Assembly (NCBI GenBank): GCA_019745195.1
Contig: JAIETL010000002.1
Coordinates: forward strand, 62,001 to 126,000
Source of the DNA: Beijerinckiaceae bacterium
GTDB lineage: Bacteria > Pseudomonadota > Alphaproteobacteria > Rhizobiales > Beijerinckiaceae
DNA: 64,000 nucleotides
Direction of reading: 5' to 3'
Below are positions 43,786 to 51,960 of the stretch, piece by piece. Made by a program: the position numbers and the translations under genes. A model generated the notes under the pieces. It searched no databases, was not told the origin of the DNA, and saw only the letters and a list, made by a program, of their open reading frames with translations. Every line of letters starts with the position of its first letter. The first letter of the stretch is position 1.

Positions 43786-43904
43786 GCCGCTCGCAGCGTC
43801 CCGGAAGCGGGGCTGACCTGCGCGCGGACCGTTTGCGCAAGCCGGCGCGGGCGGGCATTGAACAGGGCGGCGCGGGCTTGTCCGCGAGGACGACCCTGCG
43901 AGCG

Positions 43905-44969
43905 ATGAACCCGGCGCGATACCCCTCGAGACGGCTGACGATCTGGACCGGAGAGGCGGCCGTGATCGCCATCGCCGCCATCGGCGGCGCGTTGTTCGCC
44001 CTGCTCGGCGTTCCCGCCGCCTGGCTCTCGGGCGCGATGCTGCTCGTCGCGGTCATGGGCGTGCTGCGGCCACTGCCCGTCCTGCGAAAGCCCTGGTTCG
44101 ATGCGACCATGCTCATCTCAGGAGTTCTGATCGGCTCGGCCGCGACGCCCGAGGCGCTGGCAGCCGCGTCGCGCTATCCCGGTTCGATCGCGATCATGTT
44201 CGTCGGGCTCGCCGCGATCATGCTCGCGACCGGTGCCTATCTCCACTATGTCGCGCGCTGGTCCTGGATAGACTCGCTGCTGGCGGCCGCGCCCGGCGCG
44301 CTTTCGGCGGTCATCGCCGTCGCGCAGGACAAGGGCGCCGATATCGGCAAGATCGCCGTCGTCCAGTTGTTCCGCATTCTGGTGCTGGTCGCCCTGCTGC
44401 CGAGCGTCATGCAGGCGAGCGCGGCGGGGGGCTTAAGCCTGCTGCCGCCGGCCCATATCGTCGATCTCGGCGGGCTGGTCCTGCTGATGGCGTCCGGGCT
44501 CGCCTGCGGCCTCGTCTTCGAGCGGCTCGGCGTCACCGCCCCGCTGATCCTGGGCGCGACGCTGGCCAGCGCCGTGCTGCATGGCGGCGGCTGGGTCGAG
44601 GGCGTGCTGCCGGCGGGCATACAGACCGTGGCGCTGGTCATGCTCGGGGCGGTGATGGGCGGGCGCGTCTCGAATGTGAAGCGCAGCGAGTTGTTGATGC
44701 TGTTCCCGCTCGCGATCGGCGGTTTCTTCGTCTCGATGGCGGTGGCGCTGGCCTTCGCCTGGCCGGCCGCGCTGGTCGCCGGCGTGCCCTATGCGTCGGC
44801 GATGGCGGCGTTCGCACCCGGCGGGCTGGAAGCCATGGCGATGCTCGCCTTCTCGATGGGGCTCGACCCGCTTTATGTCGGCGCGCATCATCTGGCGCGC
44901 TTCTTCGCGCTGGGGCTGGCCATGCCGCTGATCGTGGCGCGGCTGAAGGCCGAGCCGCCGCAGGGGTGA
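43905..44969 (+). CDS. AbrB-family membrane protein (AbrB duplication; 'ammonia monooxygenase'-like)
   Basis: 354 residues from the ATG at 43905 (MNPARYPSRRLTIWTGEAAV). Around ten hydrophobic segments arranged as two repeats: ALFALLGVPAAWLSGAMLLV, MLISGVLIGSAATPEALAAA, LLAAAPGALSAVIAVAQDKG, then LACGLVFERLGVTAPLILGA, and AFAPGGLEAMAMLAFSMGLD. The PGALSA / PGGLEAMAM pair is the marker of this family. The common name AbrB transcriptional regulator is a misnomer, as it is an integral membrane protein of unproven function, perhaps a transporter or small-molecule sensor. It follows the aminotransferase gene. Confidence 0.8.
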   Translation: MNPARYPSRRLTIWTGEAAVIAIAAIGGALFALLGVPAAWLSGAMLLVAVMGVLRPLPVLRKPWFDATMLISGVLIGSAATPEALAAASRYPGSIAIMFVGLAAIMLATGAYLHYVARWSWIDSLLAAAPGALSAVIAVAQDKGADIGKIAVVQLFRILVLVALLPSVMQASAAGGLSLLPPAHIVDLGGLVLLMASGLACGLVFERLGVTAPLILGATLASAVLHGGGWVEGVLPAGIQTVALVMLGAVMGGRVSNVKRSELLMLFPLAIGGFFVSMAVALAFAWPAALVAGVPYASAMAAFAPGGLEAMAMLAFSMGLDPLYVGAHHLARFFALGLAMPLIVARLKAEPPQG

Positions 44970-45005
44970 GCGTTCAACGTCGTGCTTCCCCGCTTTAAGC
45001 GCTCC

Positions 45006-45118
45006 CCGTCATCCCGGACAAGCGGCTGAAAGCCGCGCAGATCCGGGATCCATCATAGGGCGCGACAGTGCCTTACGATGGATCCCGGAGCTCCGCTTCG
45101 CTGCGTCCGGGATGACGG
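45006..45118. repeat. Intergenic palindromic repeat, family 1 copy B (nested inverted repeats)
   Basis: Outer arms CCGTCATCCCGGA (45006-45018) and TCCGGGATGACGG (45106-45118) plus an inner 13-bp pair TCCGGGATCCATC (45042) and GATGGATCCCGGA (45077). The left half is the reverse complement of the element at 5979-6027 with few changes. It separates the AbrB-type gene from the convergent solute-binding protein gene. Confidence 0.85.
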
Positions 45119-45142
45119 CGGAGAGTGGGTTGGCGGAAGAGA

Positions 45143-46732
45143 TCAATCCACCCCGATCGTCGTCAGGTCCTGGAACCAGTGCTGGGCCAGCACGAACTTC
45201 TTGATCTTCGGCGAGAGCGCATGCGGGTTGGTGTCGTGGACGACCCAGCCCAGCACCGCATCGTCGACGATCAGGCTGTGCGCCTTGGCCAGAAGCTCGT
45301 CCTGCTTGGCGACGTCGAAGCTCTTCGTCGCCTCGTCGAGCAGCGCGTCCACGGCCGGGCTCGACCAGGTGCCCCAGTTCACACCGACCGGCGCGACCTG
45401 GTTGGAGTGGAAGAAGCGGATGATCGCATAGAGCGGGTCCGAGGTGACGTAGGCGATGTTGTTGGACGAGACGTCGGCGTTCATCTCGTCCATGGCGCCC
45501 CTGCGCCAGCGCGTATAGAGCACTTCGAGCTCGACGACCTTGAACTCGATCTCGATGCCGACATCCTTGAGGTTCTGCTGGATGAACTCGTTCATCGGCA
45601 GCGACTGCATCTGGCCCGAGCCGCCCTGCGCGATGACGAAAGTGGTCTTGAGCGGCTTGGCCTTCGAATAGCCGGCCTCGGCGAGCAGCTTCTTCGCAGC
45701 TTCCGGATCATATTTGATCTGGAACGAAGGCTTGCCGAACCAGGGGCTGGTCGGGTCGACCTGGCCGATCGCCGGCCGCGCCAGCCCGTTGAGCAGAGCG
45801 ACGATGCCCTCGCGGTCGATCGCGAGGTTCAGTGCCTTGCGCAGCCGGACATCGGCCCATGGCGAGCCCGGCGCGACGCTGAGATGGTAGTTCCAGACAT
45901 GGGGCGTGACGTTCTCGACGATCGACATCTTCGCCGCCTTGAGCTGCGGCACGGTGTCGGGGGCCGGCGTCTCGATCATGTCGACCTGGCCGGTGATCAG
46001 CGCGTTGGTGCGCGCCAGCACCTCCGGCATCGGCAGCAGGATCAGCCGGTCGACCTTGGGCAGCCGCCGCTTGTCCCAGTAATCGGCGTTCCTCACCAGT
46101 TCGGCCCGCTCGCGGGGCACGAACTTGTCGAGCTTGAACGGCCCGGTGCCGGACGGCGTCATCGCGAACTTGTCCCAGTCCTTGCCGACCTTCTCGTATT
46201 GCGCCGGCGAGGACACCAGGAACCACAGCATCTGGTAGGGGAAGAACGAGTCGATCGCCTTGGTGGTGATCTCGACGGTCTTGGGATCGACCACACGGTA
46301 GCTCGCGACCGATGGCAGACGGGGCCTGACCTGCGCCGCCTGGCGACGGTCGAAATGGGCCGATTTGTCGTCGAGCACCTTGTCGAGGTTCCAGACCACG
46401 GCCGCCGCATCCAGCGTCGAACCGTCATGGAACTTGACGCCGTCGCGCAGCGTGAAGAGCCACTTCTTCGGGTCGGCCGGATCGACCTTCCAGCTTGTGG
46501 CGAGCCCCGGCATCAGCTTGCCCGGCCGGTCGGCGACATCCATCTCCCAAGCCACCAGCGGGTCGTAGATCGTATAGCCCGTGAACTTGTAGGCGCCGGC
46601 CCCGCGATCGGGCTGGCCCGAGGTCAGCGGAATGTCGGCAAGCGAGATGGCGTAGCGCACCACGCTTTCGGCCTTCGCCATGCTGGCGAGCGAAAGGGCA
46701 AGCGCCGCCGACAGTGCCAAACGTTTCAACAT
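45143..46732 (-). CDS. ABC transporter substrate-binding protein, family 5 (SBP_bac_5)
   Basis: 529 residues with a Sec signal peptide (MLKRLALSAALALSLASMAKAES, cleavage near AKA|E). Marks: LMPGLATSWKVDPADPKKWL, FTLRDGVKFHDGSTLDAAAV, SGTGPFKLDKFVPRERAELV, DVRLRKALNLAIDREGIVAL. It shares sequence with the protein at 29331, e.g. SGQMQSLPMNEFIQQNLKD versus SGQMSPLPMNEFMQASLKE. No permease or ATPase gene is adjacent. It sits downstream of glcF on the same strand with a gap that contains a hairpin over its translation start (46732-46763). Confidence 0.88.
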   Translation of the reverse strand: MLKRLALSAALALSLASMAKAESVVRYAISLADIPLTSGQPDRGAGAYKFTGYTIYDPLVAWEMDVADRPGKLMPGLATSWKVDPADPKKWLFTLRDGVKFHDGSTLDAAAVVWNLDKVLDDKSAHFDRRQAAQVRPRLPSVASYRVVDPKTVEITTKAIDSFFPYQMLWFLVSSPAQYEKVGKDWDKFAMTPSGTGPFKLDKFVPRERAELVRNADYWDKRRLPKVDRLILLPMPEVLARTNALITGQVDMIETPAPDTVPQLKAAKMSIVENVTPHVWNYHLSVAPGSPWADVRLRKALNLAIDREGIVALLNGLARPAIGQVDPTSPWFGKPSFQIKYDPEAAKKLLAEAGYSKAKPLKTTFVIAQGGSGQMQSLPMNEFIQQNLKDVGIEIEFKVVELEVLYTRWRRGAMDEMNADVSSNNIAYVTSDPLYAIIRFFHSNQVAPVGVNWGTWSSPAVDALLDEATKSFDVAKQDELLAKAHSLIVDDAVLGWVVHDTNPHALSPKIKKFVLAQHWFQDLTTIGVD

Positions 46733-46763
46733 GCATGCAGCTCCTCTGGGAAATCTGCATGCA
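46732..46763 (-). promoter_or_regulatory. Hairpin whose loop contains the Shine-Dalgarno of the solute-binding protein gene
   Basis: In mRNA sense: TGCATGCAG (46763-46755), a 14-base loop with CAGAGGAG, then CTGCATGCA (46740-46732), whose last A is the first base of the start codon ATG (46732-46730). The arms are perfect over 9 bp. The ribosome binding site is in the loop and the start codon at the foot of the stem, so folding could regulate initiation. An out-of-frame ATG lies in the stem four bases upstream. Confidence 0.6.
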
Positions 46764-46826
46764 CTTCAGCAAGCCGCGTGCCATGGGCCGGTGTGTGCGA
46801 TCACCAAGCCGTGAGGCTGCGTTGTC

Positions 46827-48203
46827 TCAGGCGCTGAGCAAAGGCTTCGCGGAGACAAGCGGCCCTGCCTCGGCAAAGCCCGCCTCCGCGAGTTTTGCGG
46901 GCAACGGGCCGCCGGTCGCCCAGTCGAGCAGTTCGACAGTGTGGACGACGGGCACAGTCGAGCCCTTGTCGGCGAAACCCTTCGCGAGTTGCGTCATGCA
47001 GCCGATATTGCCGGTCGCGACCAGCCGGGGCTTCGTGCGCTCGATATGGCCGACCTTGCGGGCGCGAAGCTGGCCGGCGATCTCCGGCTGGAGGATGTTG
47101 TAGACGCCAGCCGAGCCGCAGCAGATATGGCTCTCGGCAGCTTCCTTGACCTTGAAGCCCGCCGCCGAGAGCAGGCGCTTGGGCCCGTCCTTCAACTGCT
47201 GGCCATGCTGCATCGAGCAGGCCGAATGATAGGCGATCGGCATCGCGACATCGCGCACCGGCGTCAGATCAAGGGTCTCGAGAACCTCGGTGACGTCCTT
47301 GGCCAGCGCCGACACCCGCGCCGCCTTCTCCGCCCAGGCCGGCTCGTTGCGGAACATGAAGCCGTAATCCTTGATCGTGGTCCCGCAGCCCGAGGCGGTG
47401 ATCACGATCGCGTCCAGCCCCTTGCCCTCGATTTCGGCCATCCACGCATCGATGTTGCGGCGCGCGAACGTCAGCGCGTCGTGTTCCTGGCCCATGTGGT
47501 GGACGAGCGCGCCGCAGCAGCCTTCGCCCTTCGGCAGCACGATTTCGATGCCATGGCGCGTCAGCATGCGGATCGCAGCCTCGTTGATGCCGGGGTCGAG
47601 CACCGGCTGGGCGCAGCCCGACAGCATGGCGACCCGCTTCGTACGCGGGCCGGCGGCGGCGAAGCTCTGCGGACCTTCCATGGCCGAGCGCGTCGGCAGG
47701 CTGGCGGGCGCGAGCTCCAGCATCGCCTTCAGCCGCGCTCCGACCAGCGGCAGTCCGCCGAGCAGACCGGCGAAGGGTTTGCCCAGCTTTGCTGCCGCCA
47801 TGGCGAGCCGGAAGCGCCCCGGATAGGGCAGCACGGCCGCGAGCACCCGCCGCAGCGCCCGGTCGTGCCAGGAGCGCGTGTAGGTCTCCTCGATGTGGGC
47901 GCGGGCGTGGTCGACCAGGTGCATGTAATGCACGCCGGAGGGGCAGGTCGTCATGCAGGACAGGCAGGAGAGACAGCGATCGACATGCTTGACCACCTCG
48001 GGCGTGGCCGGCTTGCCGTTCTCGAGCATGTCCTTGATCAGGTAGATGCGCCCGCGCGGGCTGTCGAGCTCGTCGCCGAGCAGGAGATAGGTCGGGCAGG
48101 TCGCGGTGCAGAAGCCGCAATGCACGCAGGTGCGCAGGATTTTTTCCGACGCCGGCAGGCGCGGGTCGGAGGCGAGATGGGCCGGGGTGAAATTGGTCTG
48201 CAT
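46827..48203 (-). CDS. glcF: Glycolate oxidase iron-sulfur subunit GlcF
   Basis: 458 residues. Two ferredoxin-like 4Fe-4S motifs at the N-terminus: CVHCGFCTATCPTY (about residues 27-40) and CLSCLSCMTTCPSGVHYMH (about 78-96). They are followed by CCG-type domains: VAMLSGCAQP, GEGCCGALVHHMGQE, ASGCGTTIKDYG, YHSACSMQHGQQL, and ESHICCGSAGVYNILQP. It passes electrons from the GlcD flavin to the quinone pool on the inner face of the membrane. The start overlaps the glcE stop as TGATG (48201-48205), implying coupling. Confidence 0.93.
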   Translation of the reverse strand: MQTNFTPAHLASDPRLPASEKILRTCVHCGFCTATCPTYLLLGDELDSPRGRIYLIKDMLENGKPATPEVVKHVDRCLSCLSCMTTCPSGVHYMHLVDHARAHIEETYTRSWHDRALRRVLAAVLPYPGRFRLAMAAAKLGKPFAGLLGGLPLVGARLKAMLELAPASLPTRSAMEGPQSFAAAGPRTKRVAMLSGCAQPVLDPGINEAAIRMLTRHGIEIVLPKGEGCCGALVHHMGQEHDALTFARRNIDAWMAEIEGKGLDAIVITASGCGTTIKDYGFMFRNEPAWAEKAARVSALAKDVTEVLETLDLTPVRDVAMPIAYHSACSMQHGQQLKDGPKRLLSAAGFKVKEAAESHICCGSAGVYNILQPEIAGQLRARKVGHIERTKPRLVATGNIGCMTQLAKGFADKGSTVPVVHTVELLDWATGGPLPAKLAEAGFAEAGPLVSAKPLLSA

Positions 48204-49390
48204 CAGATCCCCGCATACATCCGGCCGGGCTCGAACACGCCTGCCGGATCGAAACTCGTCTTGATCCCTGCCGTGACTCGCATCAGCGGCTCCGTCAGCG
48301 GCTCGAATACCGGCACGCTCGCCCGGATGGCGTCTGGCGCACGCACCAGCGTCGCGTGCCCGCCGAGTGGCCTGATCGCCTCGCGGATCGCGTCTGCCCC
48401 CGCGTCGCCTTGCGCCGGCACGCCGAGCCAGACCAGTCCGCCGCCCCAGTCATAGAACCAGCGCGCTCCCGGCAATGTCGAGGCCAGCGCGGCCATCGCC
48501 TTCGGGCCGTTGCCGGGCGTCAGCGACAACCGCCAGACCGCCTCGTCCGTGCCCGCGAAAAAGCGCGCGTCCCGGATTTGCTCCCAGAGGGACATCGACG
48601 CCTCGCCCTCGATCAGCTCGGGTTCGCCATGCGCGCGCAGAAGTTCCGTCAGTTCGGCCTTTCGATAGTCGATCGAATCCGAAAAATTCTCCAGCCGCAG
48701 CAGCGTGCGGGCGTGACCTGCCCCTATGCCGGCGGGCAGATGCGCCGCGGCGAAGGGCTCGAAGGGCGAGCCGAGCGCGCCTGAGAGCAGCGCCACGCCG
48801 ACCTCGTCGGACAGGCCGCGCCAGACCAGCGTGACGATACGCTCCGGCGTCGGCAGAACGCGAAAAATCACCTCGGTCAGGAAGCCGAGCGTCCCGAAAC
48901 TGCCCGCGACGAGCTTGACCAGGTCGAGCCCGGTGACGTTCTTCATCACGCGCCCGCCGGACTTGATCGCCTCTCCCTTGCCGTTGACGAGGCGGATGCC
49001 GATCAGCGAATCGCGCGCCGCGCCCGCATTGATCCGGCGCGGGCCGGAGACGTTGCCGGCCGCGACAGCGCCGATCGTCGGCTCTCCGGACGTGGCGAAC
49101 AGCGCGCGATGATCCATCGGCTCGAAGGGCAGCATCTGGCCGCGATCGGCCAGCGTCTTCTGCACCTCGGCCAATGGCGTCCCGGCGCGCGCGCCGATCA
49201 CCATCTCGGCCGGCTCGTAGAGCGTGATGCCGGTCAGGCCGGCGCTGGAGAGCGTGCTTTGGGTCTGCGTCGGCCGTCCTAGCCCGGCCCGCGTGCCGCC
49301 GCCGACGATGGCAAGCGGCGTGCGGGCGGCGACGGCGGAGGACACGAAGGCGCAGGCGTCGGCTTCGGAGGAGGGGGTGTGCAAGGTCAC
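48203..49390 (-). CDS. glcE: Glycolate oxidase FAD-binding subunit GlcE
   Basis: 395 residues from a GTG at 49390 (encoding VTLHTPSSEADA) that overlaps the glcD stop as GTGA. A shortened FAD_binding_4 protein: GGGTRAGLGRPTQTQSTLSS, LPFEPMDHRALFATSGEPTI, GAVAAGNVSGPRRINAGAAR, LIGIRLVNGKGEAIKSGGRV and KNVTGLDLVKLVAGSFGTLG. The C-terminus lacks the His-rich catalytic part of GlcD and ends VTAGIKTSFDPAGVFEPGRM. It forms a complex with GlcD and GlcF to oxidise glycolate to glyoxylate. An ATG-led frame from 49441 overlaps glcD by 55 bases and is less likely. Confidence 0.9.
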   Translation of the reverse strand: MTLHTPSSEADACAFVSSAVAARTPLAIVGGGTRAGLGRPTQTQSTLSSAGLTGITLYEPAEMVIGARAGTPLAEVQKTLADRGQMLPFEPMDHRALFATSGEPTIGAVAAGNVSGPRRINAGAARDSLIGIRLVNGKGEAIKSGGRVMKNVTGLDLVKLVAGSFGTLGFLTEVIFRVLPTPERIVTLVWRGLSDEVGVALLSGALGSPFEPFAAAHLPAGIGAGHARTLLRLENFSDSIDYRKAELTELLRAHGEPELIEGEASMSLWEQIRDARFFAGTDEAVWRLSLTPGNGPKAMAALASTLPGARWFYDWGGGLVWLGVPAQGDAGADAIREAIRPLGGHATLVRAPDAIRASVPVFEPLTEPLMRVTAGIKTSFDPAGVFEPGRMYAGI

Positions 49391-50823
49391 GCCGCCACCC
49401 GCCCTTCCAGCGGAAACACTTTTGCAGGGTTCATCAGCCACTTGCCGTCGAACACCGCCCGCACCCGCATCTGCTGGTGCAGGTCGGCCTCGTTGAACTG
49501 AAACGTCATCAGATCGCGCTTCTCGATGCCGACGCCGTGCTCGCCGGTGAGGCAGCCGCCGACCTCGACGCAGAGCTTGAGGATGTCGTTTCCCGCATCC
49601 TCCGCCTTCTGCGCCTCAACCGGGTCGTTGCAGTTGTAGAGGATCAAGGGATGGAGATTGCCGTCGCCGGCATGGAAGACGTTGGCGACGCGCAGGCCAT
49701 AGCCCTTCACGATGGCGTCCATCCGCCGCAGCACATGCGGCAATTGCCCGGTCGGGATCGTGCCGTCCATGCAGATATAGTCGGCGATGCGGCCCGTCGC
49801 CCCGAAGGCCGACTTCCGGCCCTTCCAGATCGCGGCCGACTCCATCGCCGACTGGCTTTCCTTCACCGTCTTGACGCCGTGCTCGCGGGCGATCGCGACG
49901 ATGCGGGCGAGCTGCGCGTCCATCTCCGCGTCCGAGCCCTCGACCTCGATGATCAGCAGCGCCTCGACGTCCATCGGATAGCCGGCCTTGGCGAAAGCCT
50001 CGCAGATCTCGATCGCCGGCTTGTCCATGAACTCCATCGCGACCGGGATGATGCCGGCTCCGATGATGGCGGCCACCGCCTCGCCGGCCTGCTCGCTGGT
50101 CGGAAAGCCGAACAGCACCGGCCGCGCGCCCTCCGCCGAGCGCAGGATGCGCACCGTCGCCTCGGTAACGATGCCGAGTTGCCCTTCCGAGCCGACCACG
50201 AGGCCGAGCAGATCGAGGCCCGGAGCATCGAGATGGCCGCCACCGATCTCGCAGATGGAGCCGTCGAGCATGACCAGCGTGACGCCGAGTACATTGTTGG
50301 TGGTGACGCCGTATTTCAGGCAATGCGCCCCGCCGGAATTCATCCCGATATTGCCGCCGATCGAGCAGGCGAGCTGCGACGACGGATCGGGCGCATAGAA
50401 GAAGCCCTGCTCCGAGACCGCGCCGGTCACGGCGAGATTGGTGACGCCGGCCTGCACTTTCGCCGTGCGGTTGGCATAGTCGATCTCGAGGATGCGGTTC
50501 ATCTTGGAGACGCCGATCACGACGGCGTCCTCCTGCGGGATCGCGCCGCCGCAGAGCGAGGTGCCGGCCCCGCGCGGGACGACCGGCACGCCCTGTTCGC
50601 TGCAGTACCGCAGCACGGCCGCAACCTCCTGCGTGGTCGATGGCAGCACCACGGCCAGCGGCAGTCGGCGATAGGCAGTGAGCGCATCGGTCTCGTAAGG
50701 CCTGCGCTCGTCGGCGCTCGTGATCAGCGCCTCGGGCGCGACAAGGCTGGCCAGCCCCGCGACGATCGCGTCGCGGCGGGCGAGGATGCCGGCGTCGGGC
50801 GCTGGGAATGCGATGGCGGACAT
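49387..50823 (-). CDS. glcD: Glycolate oxidase subunit GlcD (FAD-linked oxidase)
   Basis: 478 residues. FAD_binding_4: RPYETDALTAYRRLPLAVVL, VPRGAGTSLCGGAIPQEDAV, then CSIGGNIGMNSGGAHCLKYG. FAD-oxidase_C: ANVFHAGDGNLHPLILYN and LTGEHGVGIEKRDLMTFQF, with the catalytic HxGDGN..H residues. It oxidises glycolate (and D-lactate) to glyoxylate for the glyoxylate/glycerate route. First gene of glcDEF, all overlapping. A LysR gene diverges about 210 bases away across a 31-bp inverted repeat. Confidence 0.93.
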   Translation of the reverse strand: MSAIAFPAPDAGILARRDAIVAGLASLVAPEALITSADERRPYETDALTAYRRLPLAVVLPSTTQEVAAVLRYCSEQGVPVVPRGAGTSLCGGAIPQEDAVVIGVSKMNRILEIDYANRTAKVQAGVTNLAVTGAVSEQGFFYAPDPSSQLACSIGGNIGMNSGGAHCLKYGVTTNNVLGVTLVMLDGSICEIGGGHLDAPGLDLLGLVVGSEGQLGIVTEATVRILRSAEGARPVLFGFPTSEQAGEAVAAIIGAGIIPVAMEFMDKPAIEICEAFAKAGYPMDVEALLIIEVEGSDAEMDAQLARIVAIAREHGVKTVKESQSAMESAAIWKGRKSAFGATGRIADYICMDGTIPTGQLPHVLRRMDAIVKGYGLRVANVFHAGDGNLHPLILYNCNDPVEAQKAEDAGNDILKLCVEVGGCLTGEHGVGIEKRDLMTFQFNEADLHQQMRVRAVFDGKWLMNPAKVFPLEGRVAA

Positions 50824-50857
50824 GGGCGACCTCGGGCGCGGCGAGCAGCGTCCTTCC

Positions 50858-50934
50858 CGTCATTGCGAGCGCAGCGAAGCAATCCAGATGTTAGCGCGAT
50901 CCCTCTGGATTGCTTCGCTGCGCTCGCAATGACG
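50858..50934. repeat. 31-bp perfect inverted repeat, 'GTCATTGCGAGCG' type
   Basis: Left arm 50858-50888 (begins CGTCATTGCGAGCGCAGCGA) and right arm 50904-50934 are perfect reverse complements with a 15-base loop. This sequence class recurs between genes of many bacteria. It lies in the divergent glcD/LysR gap, so it could be a boundary for the two promoters. Confidence 0.9.
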
Positions 50935-51034
50935 ACGGAGTCCAACCCTAGACCAATTCCAAGCCGCTTGCAGTGCGACCAACGTCCATGATTATTTCGT
51001 TTTCCGAAAAGATCGCGGCGGGGTAGCGTGGCGC

Positions 51035-51940
51035 ATGGACAGGTTCGGCGATCTCGACGTCTTCGCCCATGTGGTGACGGCCAAAAGCATGTCGGCGGCG
51101 GGGCGACAGCTCAAGCTCTCGCCGGCGGTCATCTCCAAGCGCATCAGGCGGCTGGAGGAGCGGCTCGGTGTCAGGCTGCTCCAGCGCACGACGCGGCAGC
51201 TTTCGCTGACCGAGGCCGGGCAGGGCTTCTACGAGCGCGTCGTCTCGATCCTGTCCTCGATCGAGGATGCCGAGGCCTGGGTCGCCAGCGGCACGGGCCA
51301 GGCGCGCGGCACGCTGCGCGTGTCCGCGCCGACCTCGTTCGGGCGCATGCACATTGCGCCGCATCTGAAGCCGTTCCTCGACGCCAACCCGCTGGTCGGC
51401 GTCGATCTGATCCTGACCGACGCCTTCGTCGACATCATCGGCGAGGGTTTCGATCTCGCGGTGCGCATCGCCGACCTGCAGGATTCCTCGCTGGTCGCCA
51501 AGCGGCTGGCCCCCAACCACCGCGTGCTCTGCGCGTCGCCGGGCTATCTCGCGGCGCGCGGCGTGCCCGACTCGATCGAGGCGCTCGCCCGGCACACGCT
51601 GATCGCCCACAATGCCGACCAGTGGCGGCTCGACGGGCCGAGCGGGCCGGTCAATGTCCGCGTCGGAGGCCCGCTGCGCACCAATTCCAGCGAGGTCGTG
51701 CGCGAGGCGCTGCTGGCCGGCGTCGGCATCGCGCTGCGCTCGACCTGGGATGTCGGGCCGGAGCTGAAATCGGGCGCGCTGCTGCGGGTGCTGCCGGAGT
51801 ATTCGGTCGGCAAGCGCGTCGCGGTGCATGCGGTCTATCCGAGCCGCCGGCACATGGAGCAGAAGGTCCGCGTCTTCGTCGATTATCTTGCGGAGCTTTA
51901 TGGCGCGACGCCGTATTGGGACGAGGGGTTGGCGTTGTGA
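51035..51940 (+). CDS. LysR-family transcriptional regulator
   Basis: 301 residues. The winged HTH at residues 3-62 (FGDLDVFAHVVTAKSMSAAG then LKLSPAVISKRIRRLEERLG and RLLQRTTRQLSLTEAG) is followed by a LysR substrate-binding domain (GTLRVSAPTSFGRMHIAPHL, DIIGEGFDLAVRIADLQDSS, KRLAPNHRVLCASPGYLAAR). This resembles the subgroup near AaeR/PecT-type regulators. It diverges from glcDEF and is followed within 21 bases by a SMP-30-type hydrolase gene, so it may control either. The effector is unknown. Confidence 0.92.
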   Translation: MDRFGDLDVFAHVVTAKSMSAAGRQLKLSPAVISKRIRRLEERLGVRLLQRTTRQLSLTEAGQGFYERVVSILSSIEDAEAWVASGTGQARGTLRVSAPTSFGRMHIAPHLKPFLDANPLVGVDLILTDAFVDIIGEGFDLAVRIADLQDSSLVAKRLAPNHRVLCASPGYLAARGVPDSIEALARHTLIAHNADQWRLDGPSGPVNVRVGGPLRTNSSEVVREALLAGVGIALRSTWDVGPELKSGALLRVLPEYSVGKRVAVHAVYPSRRHMEQKVRVFVDYLAELYGATPYWDEGLAL

Positions 51941-51960
51941 GGAAGGCGGAGGCGACATCC

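Noticed and set aside
45125-46837. 570-residue open frame on the plus strand
   Set aside because: Antisense to the solute-binding protein gene; no family signature, composition of a shadow frame.
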